A program made the position numbers and the translations under genes. DNA of 64,000 nucleotides from Streptomyces sp. SPB162. GTDB lineage: Bacteria; Actinomycetota; Actinomycetes; Streptomycetales; Streptomycetaceae. Under the pieces are notes generated by a model that saw only the letters and a program-made list of their open reading frames with translations, was not told the origin of the DNA and searched no databases. Shown here piece by piece: positions 54,776 to 63,957 of this stretch (positions within the stretch are counted from its first letter, which is position 1; every line of letters starts with the position of its first letter). The DNA lies in assembly GCF_029504575.1 (NCBI RefSeq), contig NZ_JAQFII010000001.1, positions 5,587,001 through 5,651,000 of the forward strand, written 5' to 3'.

Positions 54776-55255
54776 CTACAGCTCGTTCGGGATCGTCTTC
54801 TTGACGGCGCCGGCGAGGTCGGTCAGGGGGCCGACGTCGCCGGCGTACTTCTTGGGGAGGGTCACCTCGACGTACGCCCTGCGCAGCGTCGTGGTGAGCT
54901 TGAAGCTGCCGTCGCCCTGGGCCTGGATCAGCCAGCCGACGCCGTCCACCTCCACCGAGTCCGCGCTCGCGTCGCTCATCTCGGCCGGCCTCGGCACCCC
55001 GCAGCGCAGCACGATCGCCGGATTTCCCCACCCTGCGGTGAAGTCGGACGCGGGCCTGAGATCATGCACGCCGAGTCCATTGACCGAGTGCGGCAGATCC
55101 CGGTGCAGCGCACGGCAGTAGACGGCGGCTTGCGCGTCCGGAGCCGGTACCGGCGTCTGCTCGGCCGGACCGGCTGCGGAAACGAAGACCGCCGCCGCGG
55201 ACAAGCACGCGACGGCGGCAACGGAAATCAGCGCGAACCGGCGAAAAGCTATCAC
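54776..55255 (-). CDS. DUF3515 membrane-anchored or secreted protein
   Basis: The 159-aa protein has an N-terminal hydrophobic segment (MIAFRRFALISVAAVACLSAAAVFV) that may be a signal anchor; there is no clear lipobox. It has the DUF3515 core CRALHRDLPHSVNGL, WGNPAIVLRCGVPRP and DGVGWLIQ...RRAYVEVTLPKKY. Function unknown. It is convergent with ddlA, with its start facing the Lrp-like gene. Confidence 0.87.
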   Translation of the reverse strand: MIAFRRFALISVAAVACLSAAAVFVSAAGPAEQTPVPAPDAQAAVYCRALHRDLPHSVNGLGVHDLRPASDFTAGWGNPAIVLRCGVPRPAEMSDASADSVEVDGVGWLIQAQGDGSFKLTTTLRRAYVEVTLPKKYAGDVGPLTDLAGAVKKTIPNEL

Positions 55256-55275
55256 CGGACGAGCATAGTCGGGGG

Positions 55276-55509
55276 CTACAGATGGACGACGGGACAGGTC
55301 AGAGTACGGGTGATCCCGTCCACCTGCTGTACCTTCGCGACCACCATGCGGCCCAGGTCGTCGACCGTGTCCGCCTGGGCCCGGACGATGACGTCGTAGG
55401 GACCGGTGACGTCTTCGGCCTGAATGACACCGGAGATCTTCGCAATCGTCTCCGCTACTGCCGAGGCCTTCCCAACCTCGGTCTGGATCAAGATGTACGC
55501 CTGTACCAC
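55276..55509 (-). CDS. Stand-alone Lrp/AsnC ligand-binding (RAM) domain protein
   Basis: The 77-aa protein (VQAYILIQTEVGKASAVAETI, VIQAEDVTGPYDVIVRAQAD, VDGITRTLTCPV) is the C-terminal RAM domain of AsnC/Lrp regulators without the DNA-binding part. GTG 55509 follows GGAGG by six bases. Such proteins may sense amino acids by forming mixed oligomers. It is divergent from thiL; a 19-bp tandem duplication (55526-55563) lies in the shared region. Confidence 0.9.
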   Translation of the reverse strand: MVQAYILIQTEVGKASAVAETIAKISGVIQAEDVTGPYDVIVRAQADTVDDLGRMVVAKVQQVDGITRTLTCPVVHL

Positions 55510-55525
55510 GGAACCTCCAGGGCGG

Positions 55526-55563
55526 CTTCGAGGATCATGTGGGGCTTCAAGGATCATGTGGGA
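55526..55563. repeat. 19-bp tandem duplication in the lrp-like/thiL spacer
   Basis: CTTCGAGGATCATGTGGGG (55526-55544) and CTTCAAGGATCATGTGGGA (55545-55563) are adjacent and differ at two positions. It may be a direct-repeat binding site or a neutral duplication. Confidence 0.6.
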
Positions 55564-55675
55564 GGGGGACGCCACGTTATCGCGTCGCCGCACGGCGCGG
55601 GGAGACCCGCGCGGCACCGAGCACTCGCTTTGAGCGGAATCTCCAGGGGAATGACGACGTGAAAGGGACAAACAG

Positions 55676-56665
55676 ATGAAGGGGACCGTGGGCGAGTTGG
55701 GGGAGTTCGGGTTGATCAGGGAGTTGACCTCCCGGCTCACGACCACTCCCAATGTACGCCTGGGGCCTGGGGACGACGCGGCGGTGGTGGCCGCGCCGGA
55801 CCGCCGGGTGGTCGCCACCACCGATGTGCTGCTCGAAGGGCGGCACTTCCGGCGCGACTGGTCCACCGCCTACGACGTGGGCCGCAAGGCCGCGGCGCAG
55901 AACCTCGCGGACATCGCCGCGATGGGGGCGGTGCCCACCGCGGTCCTGCTGGCGCTGGTCGTGCCGGCGGAGTTGCCGGCCACCTGGCCGATCGAGCTGA
56001 TGGACGGCATCCGCGACGAGTGCCAGGTGGCCGGCGCCGCCGTGGTCGGCGGCGACGTGGTGCGCGGCGACACGATCACGGTCGCGGTCACCGCGCTCGG
56101 CGACCTCCGCAACCGCGAGCCGGTCACCCGCTCCGGTGCCCGGCCCGGCGACGTCATCGCGGTGACCGGCTGGCTGGGTTGGTCGGCGGCCGGCCTGGCG
56201 GTGCTCTCCCGCGGCTTCCGCTCGCCGCGCGCGTTCGTCGAGGCGCACCGGCGGCCCGAGCCGCCGTACCACGCGGGCCCCGCGGCGGCCGAGCTCGGCG
56301 CCACCGCGATGACGGACGTCAGCGACGGACTGGTGGCCGACCTCGGACACATCGCCACGGCGAGCGGTGTGGTGATCGACCTGAAGTCCGCGGACATCGA
56401 CGTGCCCGCCCAGATGTCCGACATCGGCCAGGCGGTCGGCGTGGATCCGCTGCACTGGGTGCTGACCGGGGGGGAGGACCACGCGATCGTCGCGGCCTTC
56501 CCGCCCGACGTGAAGCTCCCGGCCCGCTGGCGCGTGATCGGCGAGGCGCTCAAGGCCACCGGCCTCCCGCACGTCACCGTGGACGGCGCCGCCTGGGATC
56601 AGGCCGGCGGCTGGGACCACTTCGGCGACACCTCGGCGCAGAGCGCCGGGAACGCCGGGAACTAG
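55676..56665 (+). CDS. thiL: Thiamine-monophosphate kinase
   Basis: The 329-aa protein has the ThiL/PurM fold: VRLGPGDDAAVV, TTDVLLEGRHF, NLADIAAMGAVPTAVLLAL, VGGDVVRGDTITVAVTALG, TDVSDGLVADLGHIA and LTGGEDHAIVA. It phosphorylates thiamine monophosphate to the active diphosphate. thiD starts ten bases later, so thiL and thiD form a vitamin B1 operon. I see no THI-box riboswitch upstream. Confidence 0.94.
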   Translation: MKGTVGELGEFGLIRELTSRLTTTPNVRLGPGDDAAVVAAPDRRVVATTDVLLEGRHFRRDWSTAYDVGRKAAAQNLADIAAMGAVPTAVLLALVVPAELPATWPIELMDGIRDECQVAGAAVVGGDVVRGDTITVAVTALGDLRNREPVTRSGARPGDVIAVTGWLGWSAAGLAVLSRGFRSPRAFVEAHRRPEPPYHAGPAAAELGATAMTDVSDGLVADLGHIATASGVVIDLKSADIDVPAQMSDIGQAVGVDPLHWVLTGGEDHAIVAAFPPDVKLPARWRVIGEALKATGLPHVTVDGAAWDQAGGWDHFGDTSAQSAGNAGN

Positions 56666-56675
56666 GTTCGCCCTC

Positions 56676-57476
56676 ATGCGTACCTCCCCGCCCCGGGTGC
56701 TGACCGTCGCCGGATCCGATTCCGGCGGCGGTGCGGGCATCCAGGCCGACCTGAAGACGATGCTGGCGCTCGGCGTGCACGGCATGAGCGTGGTGACGGC
56801 CGTGACCGCGCAGAACTCGCTGGGCGTCCAGGGGGCCTGGGAACTGCCCGTGGCCGCCGTCCGCGCGCAGTTCCGCAGCGTGGTCGATGACATCGGCGTC
56901 CAGGCCGTCAAGACCGGCATGCTCTCCTCGGCCGCCGTCGCCTCCGAGGTGGCCGCTCTGCTGGCGGACGTGGGCGCCCCCGTGGTCGTCGACCCCGTCG
57001 GCATCTCCAAGCACGGGGACGCCCTGCTGACGGCCGGGGCCCTGGAGGTCGTCCGCACCGAACTGCTGCCGGTGGCGACCGTCGCCACCCCGAACCTGGA
57101 CGAGGTCAGGCAGTTGACGGGTGTCGTCGTGGACGGCGAGGGGGCGATGCGCGAGGCCGCGGAAGCGGTGCTGGCGCTCGGGCCGCGCTGGGCCCTGATC
57201 AAGGGCGGCCATCTCGACGGCGACGCGGTGGACCTGCTCTTCGACGGTTCGCGGGAGTACCGGTTCCGTGCCGCGCGGTGCGACAACCGGCACACCCACG
57301 GCACCGGCTGCGCGTTGGCGAGCGCCATCGCCTCGTACCTGGCCCTGGGCCTGGCGGTGCCGGAAGCGGTCGGCGCGGCGAAGGAGTACGTCACCGGCGC
57401 CATCACGGCCGGTTTCCCGCTGGGCGGCGGGATCGGCCCGGTCGACCACGGCTGGCGGCGGCGTCAGGAGTCCTGA
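56676..57476 (+). CDS. thiD: Hydroxymethylpyrimidine/phosphomethylpyrimidine kinase
   Basis: The 266-aa ribokinase-fold protein has LTVAGSDSGGGAGIQADLKTMLALGVHG, VTAVTAQNSLGVQG, VVDPVGISKHGDALL, ATPNLDEVRQLTG and THGTGCALASAIASYLALG. It phosphorylates the pyrimidine half of thiamine twice. It is coupled to thiL and convergent with rpmB. Confidence 0.94.
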   Translation: MRTSPPRVLTVAGSDSGGGAGIQADLKTMLALGVHGMSVVTAVTAQNSLGVQGAWELPVAAVRAQFRSVVDDIGVQAVKTGMLSSAAVASEVAALLADVGAPVVVDPVGISKHGDALLTAGALEVVRTELLPVATVATPNLDEVRQLTGVVVDGEGAMREAAEAVLALGPRWALIKGGHLDGDAVDLLFDGSREYRFRAARCDNRHTHGTGCALASAIASYLALGLAVPEAVGAAKEYVTGAITAGFPLGGGIGPVDHGWRRRQES

Positions 57477-57510
57477 GCGCGGACCCGACCCGACCCCGGA
57501 CGCAAGAAAA

Positions 57511-57534
57511 CCGGCCCACCCTGAGGTGGACCGG
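57511..57534 (-). terminator. Terminator of rpmB
   Basis: CCGGCCCACC and GGTGGACCGG form a 10-base stem with one mismatch and a CTGA loop. On the minus strand it is followed by TTTTC, and it also lies downstream of thiD. Confidence 0.75.
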
Positions 57535-57576
57535 CTTCGAGTAGCCGCAAGGCTGCGCTGCTACGACGTGTACGCG

Positions 57577-57762
57577 TCAGCGCGAGACCTTGCCGGCCTT
57601 GATGCACGAGGTGCAGACATTGAGGCGCTTCGGCGTCCGACCGACCACAGCACGCACCCGCTGAATGTTGGGATTCCAACGGCGGGGAGTACGGCGGTGC
57701 GAGTGGGAAATAGCGTTGCCGAAGCCCGGCCCCTTGCCGCAGACGTCGCAGTTGGCAGCCAC
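57577..57762 (-). CDS. rpmB: 50S ribosomal protein L28
   Basis: The 61-aa protein MAANCDVCGKGPGFGNAISHSH...CTSCIKAGKVSR is L28 with two CxxC pairs, so it is the zinc-binding (C+) form rather than the zinc-free paralogue. It is part of the large ribosomal subunit. It is transcribed alone on the minus strand, divergent from the Dak2 gene. Confidence 0.96.
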   Translation of the reverse strand: MAANCDVCGKGPGFGNAISHSHRRTPRRWNPNIQRVRAVVGRTPKRLNVCTSCIKAGKVSR

Positions 57763-57971
57763 GGGTCACTCCAAAGACTTCGAGATGCACTTACAGTGAA
57801 AAGCCCGGGAGATTCCCGGACAACCGGAGCAGCATACAACGGCCACTCCCGGACAACGAAATTACCACGGCCGCGGGGTCCGCCGTCCCGGGGCGACTGC
57901 CGCCGTGACGGTTGTCACGGCTACTCTCACCTGCAGCAGTCTCCGCTTCCGGTGACCCGCAGGAGGACTTG

Positions 57972-59702
57972 GTGCCGCACACGCTCGACGCTTCCGCGGT
58001 GCGCGCGTGGTGCCGACTGGCCCTCCAGGCGCTGGGCCGGGCCCGCGAGGAGATCGACGCGATCAACGTGTACCCGGTCGCCGACGGGGACACCGGCACC
58101 AATCTGTACCTGACGATGGAATCCGCCGCCCAGTCCGTCGAGGCCGTCTTCGACGGCCATGCCGCCTCCGGCCACGCCCCCGACCTCGCCCAGGCCTTCC
58201 GCGCCCTGTCCCATGGCGCCCTGATAGGCGCCCGCGGCAACTCCGGCACGATCCTCGCGCAGCTGCTGCGGGGCATGACGGAAGCGCTCACGGACGATGC
58301 GGCGGGTGCTGCCGGGGCAGGGGACCGGGATCCCGCGGACCCCGCGGAGTCGCTGCGCCGGGCGCTGCGCCGGGCCGCCGGGTCCGCGTACCTGGCGGTG
58401 GCCCATCCCGTCGAGGGCACGATGCTCACCGTCGCCACCGAGGCGGCGACCGCCGCGGAGCGCGACGGGGGCGGCCTGGTGTCCGTCGCCAGGGCCGCCC
58501 ACCAGGGCGCGCGCGTCGCGCTTTCCGCCACCACCGGGCAGCTCGCCGCGCTGGGCAGGGCCGGCGTCGTGGACGCGGGCGGGCGCGGGCTGGTGGCCGT
58601 GCTGGGCGCGCTCGCCGACGCGCTCTCCGGCGAGGTGCCGATGGGGCCGCTCGCCGATCACGCGGCACCTGTCCCGTACGGCTGCCGCGACGAGGACGGC
58701 TCCGACCCGCACGTCGTGCCCGGCGGCCCGTCCTTCGAGGTCGTCTACCTGCTGGAAGCCGCCGACACCGCCCTGCCCGCGCTGCGCGCCCGGCTGGACG
58801 CGCTGGGGGACTCCCTGGTGGTCGTCGGCGGCGACGGCCTCTGGAACGTCCACGTCCACGTGGACGACGCGGGCTCCGCCATCGAGGCCGGCATCGAGGC
58901 GGGCCGCCCCTACCGGATCCGCGTCACCCACTTCGGCGACCAGGCCCGGCAGCGGCCCGATGCCGACACCCACGTGGTGCTCGACCCGGTCTCCCGCCAC
59001 CACGAGGGCGCCGATGACGGCGGACGGCCGCCGGAGCGGGTGCGGCGGGCCGTGGTGGCCGTCATCCGGGGCGACGGGCTGGCCGAGCTCTGCGCGCGGG
59101 CCGGCGCGACGGTCGTCGCCGTCCGCCCCGGCGACCCGCCCGCCAGCGGCGAGATCGCGGCCGCGATCCGCCGCGCGAACGCCCGCGAGGTGGTGCTCCT
59201 GCCGAACGACGTGGAACTGCGGCACGCCGCGGGCGCCGCCGCCGACCGGGCCCGTGGCGACGGCGTCCGGGTCGCCCTGATCCCCACCCGCTCCGCGGTC
59301 CAGGGGATCGCCGCACTCGCCGTCCACGAGCCCGCACGGCGCTTCGACGAGGACGTCGTCGCCATGACCTCGGCGGCCGGCGCCACCCGCTACGCGGAAC
59401 TGGCCGTCGCCGAGCACCGGTCGTGGACCATGGCCGGCATCTGCCAGGCGGGCGACGTCCTCGGGCTGATCGACGGCGACGTCGCCGTCATCGGCGGCAA
59501 CCTCGTCGAGACCGGCACGATCGTCCTCGACCGCATGCTCGCCGCGGGCGGCGAGCTGGTCACCCTCGTCCTCGGCGCCACCGCCCCGCCCGACCTGGCG
59601 GACCGCATCCAGGCCCACGTCCAGTCCGGCCACCTGGCGGTGGACACGGTGGTCTACGAGGGCGGCCACCAGACCTGCCCGCTCCTCATCGGCGTCGAGT
59701 AG
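57972..59702 (+). CDS. DAK2-domain protein (FakA/YloV-like kinase)
   Basis: The 576-aa protein has an N-terminal Dak2 nucleotide-binding domain (INVYPVADGDTGTNLYLTMESAAQSVE, SHGALIGARGNSGTILAQLLRGM, HPVEGTMLTVATEAA, DAGGRGLVAVLGALADAL) and a C-terminal FakA-type region (VVYLLEAADTALPALRARLDALGDSLVVVGGDGLWNVHVHVDD...). Homologues phosphorylate exogenous fatty acids bound to a FakB/DegV protein. GTG 57972 follows AGGAGG by five bases. It precedes recG in the same direction, as in many Gram-positives. Confidence 0.9.
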   Translation: MPHTLDASAVRAWCRLALQALGRAREEIDAINVYPVADGDTGTNLYLTMESAAQSVEAVFDGHAASGHAPDLAQAFRALSHGALIGARGNSGTILAQLLRGMTEALTDDAAGAAGAGDRDPADPAESLRRALRRAAGSAYLAVAHPVEGTMLTVATEAATAAERDGGGLVSVARAAHQGARVALSATTGQLAALGRAGVVDAGGRGLVAVLGALADALSGEVPMGPLADHAAPVPYGCRDEDGSDPHVVPGGPSFEVVYLLEAADTALPALRARLDALGDSLVVVGGDGLWNVHVHVDDAGSAIEAGIEAGRPYRIRVTHFGDQARQRPDADTHVVLDPVSRHHEGADDGGRPPERVRRAVVAVIRGDGLAELCARAGATVVAVRPGDPPASGEIAAAIRRANAREVVLLPNDVELRHAAGAAADRARGDGVRVALIPTRSAVQGIAALAVHEPARRFDEDVVAMTSAAGATRYAELAVAEHRSWTMAGICQAGDVLGLIDGDVAVIGGNLVETGTIVLDRMLAAGGELVTLVLGATAPPDLADRIQAHVQSGHLAVDTVVYEGGHQTCPLLIGVE

Positions 59703-59869
59703 ACGGGTCACCGCACGCCCCCCGCACACGTCTTCCCCCAGAGGTTGGTCAGCCCCCCGCGCCGCGTACGGGGGTCGGAGGGCGGAGCCCCCGGTTTCGG
59801 GAAGGGACGGGGCGGGGGAAAGGCCCGCCGCAGGCGCCGACCCCCGCCCTGTCACTGCCGTACGCAAAG

Positions 59870-62071
59870 ATGGACCCGATGTCTGCCCTCGACGAACCCC
59901 TGAAGAAGTCGGTCGGCGGCCGCACGGCCAAAGTGCTCGCCGACCACCTCGACCTGCACACCGTCGGCGACCTGCTGCACCACTACCCGCGCCGGTACGC
60001 CGAGCGCGGAGAGCTGACGCGGCTGGCCGACCTCCCGCTCGACGAGCACGTCACCGTCGTCGCGGAGATCGCCAAGGCCGACAAGCGGACCTACAACGGC
60101 GGTACCGGCGTCCGCCTGGAGGTCGTCGTCACCGACGGCAGCGGCTCGCTGACCCTGGTGTTCTTCAGCAAAGCGGCCCACGCACACGCCCACCGGCTGA
60201 TCCCCGGCCGCCGGGGGATGTTCTCCGGCAAGGTCTCGGTCTTCAACCGCACCCGCCAGCTCGCGCACCCGGACTACCAGCTGCTCGACGCGGAGGACGC
60301 GAAGGGCGGCGAGTCGGACGTGGCGGCCGCGTTCGCCAACCAGCAGATCCCGCTCTACCCCGCGTGCAAGCAGATCAGCTCCTGGCAGATCGCCCAGTCC
60401 GTGCAGACGGTCCTCGACTCGATGGGCGGCACGGGGTGGGCGGGCGTCGGCGAACCGCTGCCGGCCGCGCTGCGCGAGGCGCGCGGCCTGGCGCCGCTCT
60501 CCGAGGCGCTGGAGAAGATCCACCGGCCGCGCACCAAGGCCGACATCGCCGAGGCGCGGGACCGCCTGAAGTGGGACGAGGCCTACGTCCTGCAGGTGGC
60601 GCTGGCGCGCCGCAGGGCGGCCGACTCCGCGTTGCCCGCCACCCCGCGCGTGCCGCACGCCGACGGACTGATGACCACGTTCGACACCCGGTTGCCGTTC
60701 ACCCTCACCGAGGGCCAGCAGAAGGTCTCGGCCGAGATCTTCGCGGACCTGGCGACCGAACACCCCATGCACCGCCTCCTCCAGGGCGAGGTCGGCTCCG
60801 GCAAGACGCTGGTCGCGCTGCGCGCCATGCTCGCCGTCGTCGACTCCGGCGGCCAGGCCGCGATGCTCGCGCCCACCGAAGTGCTCGCCCAGCAGCACCA
60901 CCGGTCGATCACCGAGATGATGGGCGACCTCGCCGGCGGCGGCATGCTCGGCGGCGCCGAGAACGCCACCAAGATCGTGCTCCTCACCGGCTCGATGGGG
61001 GTGCCCGCCCGCCGCCAGGCCCTGCTCGACCTCGTCAGCGGGGACGCCGGGATCGTGATCGGGACGCACGCGCTGATCGAGGACAAGGTCAAGTTCCTCG
61101 ACCTGGGCCTGGTCGTGGTCGACGAGCAGCACCGCTTCGGCGTCGAGCAGCGCGACGCGTTGCGCGCCAAGTCCGCCAAGCCGCCGCACCTGCTGGTGAT
61201 GACCGCGACCCCGATCCCGCGCACGGTCGCGATGACCGTCTTCGGCGACCTGGAGACGTCCGTCCTGGACCAGCTGCCGGCCGGCCGCTCGCCGATCGCC
61301 ACCCACGTCGTCCCGGCCCAGGACAAGCCGCACTTCCTGGCCCGTGCCTGGGAGCGGGTGCGGGAGGAGGTGTCCAACGGCCACCAGGCGTACGTCGTCT
61401 GCCCCCGGATCGGCGACGAGGAGGACGCGAAGAAGAAGCCGGACGACGCGGAGCGCCGCCCCCCGCTGGCCGTCCTGGACATCGCGGAACAGCTCGCCGC
61501 AGGGCCGTTGGCCGGGCTGCGGGTCGAGGTGCTGCACGGCAGGATGCAGCCGGACGCCAAGGACGACGTGATGCGCCGGTTCGCCGCCGGCCAGGTGGAC
61601 GTCCTGGTGGCGACCACGGTCATCGAGGTCGGGGTGAACGTGCCGAACTCCACGGTGATGGTGATCATGGACGCCGACCGCTTCGGCGTCTCCCAGCTCC
61701 ACCAGCTGCGCGGCCGCGTCGGCCGGGGTGCCGCCCCCGGCCTCTGCCTGCTCGTCTCCGAGGCGCACGAGGCGAGCCCCGCCCGGCAGCGCCTCTCCGC
61801 CGTCGCGGCGACCCTGGACGGCTTCGAGCTGTCCCGCATCGACCTGGAGCAGCGCCGAGAGGGCGACGTCCTCGGCCAGGCCCAGTCCGGCACCCGCTCG
61901 TCGCTGCGCATGCTGACCGTCATCGACGACGAGGAGGTCATCGCCGCGGCCCGCGACGAGGCCACCGCGCTGGTCGCCGTGGACCCCGAGCTGACCGGCC
62001 ACCCGGACCTGCGCAGCGCCCTGGAGAGCCTGGTCGACGCGGACCGCGAGGAGTACCTCGACAAGGGCTGA
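59870..62071 (+). CDS. recG: ATP-dependent DNA helicase RecG
   Basis: The 733-aa superfamily 2 helicase has an N-terminal wedge/OB domain (residues about 20-150: HTVGDLLHHYPRRYAERGEL, VFFSKAAHAHAHRLIPGRRGMFSGKVSVF), Walker A GEVGSGKT, DEQHRFGVEQR, MTATPIPRT, VVATTVIEVGVNVPNSTVM and the C-terminal TRG-like segment. It reverses stalled replication forks and branch-migrates Holliday junctions. ATG 59870 (MDPMSALDEPLKK) and 59879 are both possible; neither has a Shine-Dalgarno site. The 3' end runs into a 12-bp repeat. Confidence 0.94.
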   Translation: MDPMSALDEPLKKSVGGRTAKVLADHLDLHTVGDLLHHYPRRYAERGELTRLADLPLDEHVTVVAEIAKADKRTYNGGTGVRLEVVVTDGSGSLTLVFFSKAAHAHAHRLIPGRRGMFSGKVSVFNRTRQLAHPDYQLLDAEDAKGGESDVAAAFANQQIPLYPACKQISSWQIAQSVQTVLDSMGGTGWAGVGEPLPAALREARGLAPLSEALEKIHRPRTKADIAEARDRLKWDEAYVLQVALARRRAADSALPATPRVPHADGLMTTFDTRLPFTLTEGQQKVSAEIFADLATEHPMHRLLQGEVGSGKTLVALRAMLAVVDSGGQAAMLAPTEVLAQQHHRSITEMMGDLAGGGMLGGAENATKIVLLTGSMGVPARRQALLDLVSGDAGIVIGTHALIEDKVKFLDLGLVVVDEQHRFGVEQRDALRAKSAKPPHLLVMTATPIPRTVAMTVFGDLETSVLDQLPAGRSPIATHVVPAQDKPHFLARAWERVREEVSNGHQAYVVCPRIGDEEDAKKKPDDAERRPPLAVLDIAEQLAAGPLAGLRVEVLHGRMQPDAKDDVMRRFAAGQVDVLVATTVIEVGVNVPNSTVMVIMDADRFGVSQLHQLRGRVGRGAAPGLCLLVSEAHEASPARQRLSAVAATLDGFELSRIDLEQRREGDVLGQAQSGTRSSLRMLTVIDDEEVIAAARDEATALVAVDPELTGHPDLRSALESLVDADREEYLDKG

Positions 62072-62120
62072 GGCAAGGGCTGAGGCAAGGGCTGGGCAAG
62101 GGCGGAGGCAAGGGCTGGGG
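62063..62120 (+). repeat. 12-bp imperfect tandem repeat at the recG 3' end
   Basis: The unit AAGGGCTGAGGC is repeated about five times (two perfect, then with GGGC, CGGAGGC and TGGGG variants). It starts within the final codons and stop of recG and continues 49 bases past the stop. Confidence 0.75.
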
Positions 62121-62224
62121 AGCAGGCCCAACGACCATGCTGAGCAGGTCGATTGTCAGTGGTCCCTGAGAGAATGGACGTAGTCCAAGTCGATGGACGT
62201 CGACGGACCTTTGGGGGCAAAAGC

Positions 62225-62743
62225 ATGTCGTTCCGTCATCTCAACGAACTGCCGCTCGGCGACAAGGTCTTCCGGATCGAGCTCGCCAGCGACGACGACA
62301 CCAACGTCTCTCTCACCCTCTCCGGATGGAGTGAGGACGACCCCGACACCCTCCTCGCCTCAGGCGACCTGCGGCTGCCCATGGCGGACGTGCCGGCCCT
62401 GCGGATCGCGCTCAACCGGGCGCTGCGCGCCCTCGCGCTCGTCGCCGACGTATCGGAGCCCATCCCCGACCGTGACGTGCTCAGGGAGCTGTTCCCCGGC
62501 CACGGCGCCCCCTGGGTGCCGCAGCACGAGGAGGAGCTGTTGCGGCGCTTCCACGACAGCGAGACCGTCGCCCGGATAGCCGCCCGCTTCGGGCGGACCC
62601 CGGACTCGGTCCGCACCAAACTGCGGGAGCTGGGGCACGACCCGCGGCGCCCGGAGTTCTGCCCGCCCGACGGCTGCCTGTCCTGGTCCCGCTACGCGTC
62701 CACCGCGCTGGTGGGGGCGGTGGAGGAGCCCGGCAGGGAGTGA
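62225..62743 (+). CDS. Conserved hypothetical protein with C-terminal helix-turn-helix-like segment
   Basis: The 172-aa protein (MSFRHLNELPLGDKVFRIEL...) has an N-terminal beta-rich part and a C-terminal segment ETVARIAARFGRTPDSVRTKLRELGH that fits a helix-turn-helix. It then ends with PEFCPPDGCLSWSR. ATG 62225 follows GGGGG by seven bases. It lies between recG and rsmD in the same direction. No named function. Confidence 0.8.
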   Translation: MSFRHLNELPLGDKVFRIELASDDDTNVSLTLSGWSEDDPDTLLASGDLRLPMADVPALRIALNRALRALALVADVSEPIPDRDVLRELFPGHGAPWVPQHEEELLRRFHDSETVARIAARFGRTPDSVRTKLRELGHDPRRPEFCPPDGCLSWSRYASTALVGAVEEPGRE

Positions 62744-62812
62744 CTCCGTATCGTGGGGGAGCGGCGCCGCACAGCGCCGTTCCCCCACGATGTCGAGGAC
62801 GTGAAGGACGAG

Positions 62813-63394
62813 ATGACCCGCGTGATCGCCGGAGTCGCCGGTGGCCGCCGGCTGGCCGTGCCCCCGGGCAACGGGACCCGCCCCACCTCGGACCGGGCCA
62901 AGGAGGGCATGTTCTCCAGCTGGGAGGCGCTGCGCGGCACGCTGAGCGGCGCCAGGCTGCTGGATCTCTACGGCGGCTCGGGGGCGATCGGCCTGGAGGC
63001 GCTGTCCCGCGGGGCCGAGCACGTCCTGCTGGTCGAGTCCGACCCGGTCGCGGCCCGCACCATCCGGGAGAACGTGCGGATGATCGGGTTGCCCGGCGCC
63101 GAGGTGCGGGCCGGCCGGGCCGAGCAGGTCGTCGCCGGGCCGGCGCCCGCGACGCCGTTCGACATGGCGTTCCTGGACCCGCCCTACGAGATGGGCGACG
63201 GCGAACTGCGGGAGATCCTGCTCACACTCCGCATGCAGGGGTGGCTGGATGACGACGCGATCGTCACCGTGGAACGGCGCACCCGTGGCGGAGTCTCCCC
63301 CTGGCCCGACGGTTTCGAGGCCGTGAGGGCCCGCCGGTACGGCGAGGCGACACTTTGGTACGGTCGCGCCGCCGAAGTTACCGCCGAGTCATGA
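62813..63394 (+). CDS. rsmD: 16S rRNA (guanine(966)-N(2))-methyltransferase RsmD
   Basis: The 193-aa protein has TRVIAGVAGGRRLAVPPG, RPTSDRAKEGMFS, the SAM-binding LLDLYGGSGAIGLEALSRGA and the catalytic DPPY (FDMAFLDPPYEMGDG). It methylates the exocyclic amine of a guanine in 16S rRNA. AAGGA lies five bases before ATG 62813. It is followed closely by coaD, a pair conserved across bacteria. Confidence 0.93.
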   Translation: MTRVIAGVAGGRRLAVPPGNGTRPTSDRAKEGMFSSWEALRGTLSGARLLDLYGGSGAIGLEALSRGAEHVLLVESDPVAARTIRENVRMIGLPGAEVRAGRAEQVVAGPAPATPFDMAFLDPPYEMGDGELREILLTLRMQGWLDDDAIVTVERRTRGGVSPWPDGFEAVRARRYGEATLWYGRAAEVTAES

Positions 63395-63408
63395 ATGGCC
63401 CGGAGAGC

Positions 63409-63414
63409 GAGGAG
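63409..63414 (+). promoter_or_regulatory. Ribosome binding site that supports a TTG start for coaD
   Basis: GAGGAG lies six bases before TTG 63421; the ATG at 63391 that overlaps the rsmD stop has no such site. Confidence 0.6.
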
Positions 63415-63420
63415 TCTCAG

Positions 63421-63900
63421 TTGCGTCGCGCAGTCTGTCCGGGGTCCTTCGACCCCATCACCAATGGACATCTCGACATCATCGCCCGCGCCTCCCGGCT
63501 CTACGACACCGTCTACGTGGCGGTGATGATCAACCAGTCCAAGCAGGGCCTGTTCTCGGTCGAGGAGCGCATCGACCTCATCGGGGAAGTCACCGCCGAC
63601 TTCGGGAACGTGCAGGTCGAGTCGTTCCACGGGCTGCTCGTCGACTTCTGCAAGGAGCGCGAGATCCCGGCCATCGTCAAGGGTCTGCGGGCGGTCAGCG
63701 ACTTCGACTACGAGCTGCAGATGGCCCAGATGAACATCGGCCTCTCCGGAGTCGAGACGCTCTTCGTACCCACCAACCCCACCTACAGCTTCCTCTCCTC
63801 CAGTCTCGTCAAGGAGGTGGCCCAATGGGGCGGCGACATCTCCCACTTGGTGCCCCCGACGATCCTGGCGGCTCTCAACGACCGGCTCGGGCAGCGCTAG
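63421..63900 (+). CDS. coaD: Phosphopantetheine adenylyltransferase
   Basis: From TTG 63421 the protein is 159 aa (LRRAVCPGSFDPITNGHLDIIARA), the usual length of CoaD. It has the nucleotidyltransferase TNGH motif, NQSKQGLFSVEER, IVKGLRAVSDFDYELQMAQMN and TYSFLSSSLVKEVAQWGGD. It transfers AMP to 4'-phosphopantetheine in coenzyme A synthesis. An in-frame ATG at 63391 would add ten residues and overlap rsmD. Confidence 0.95.
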   Translation: MRRAVCPGSFDPITNGHLDIIARASRLYDTVYVAVMINQSKQGLFSVEERIDLIGEVTADFGNVQVESFHGLLVDFCKEREIPAIVKGLRAVSDFDYELQMAQMNIGLSGVETLFVPTNPTYSFLSSSLVKEVAQWGGDISHLVPPTILAALNDRLGQR

Positions 63901-63957
63901 AGTTCTGCGTGTCCCGTCCGGACCCGGTCGGGCCCCGCTGAGGAAAGACTGACGCCC

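Noticed and set aside
55510..55675. TPP riboswitch upstream of thiL
   Set aside because: No conserved THI-box sequence (CTGAGA / ACCTGA-type) is visible; only a short duplication and the promoter region.
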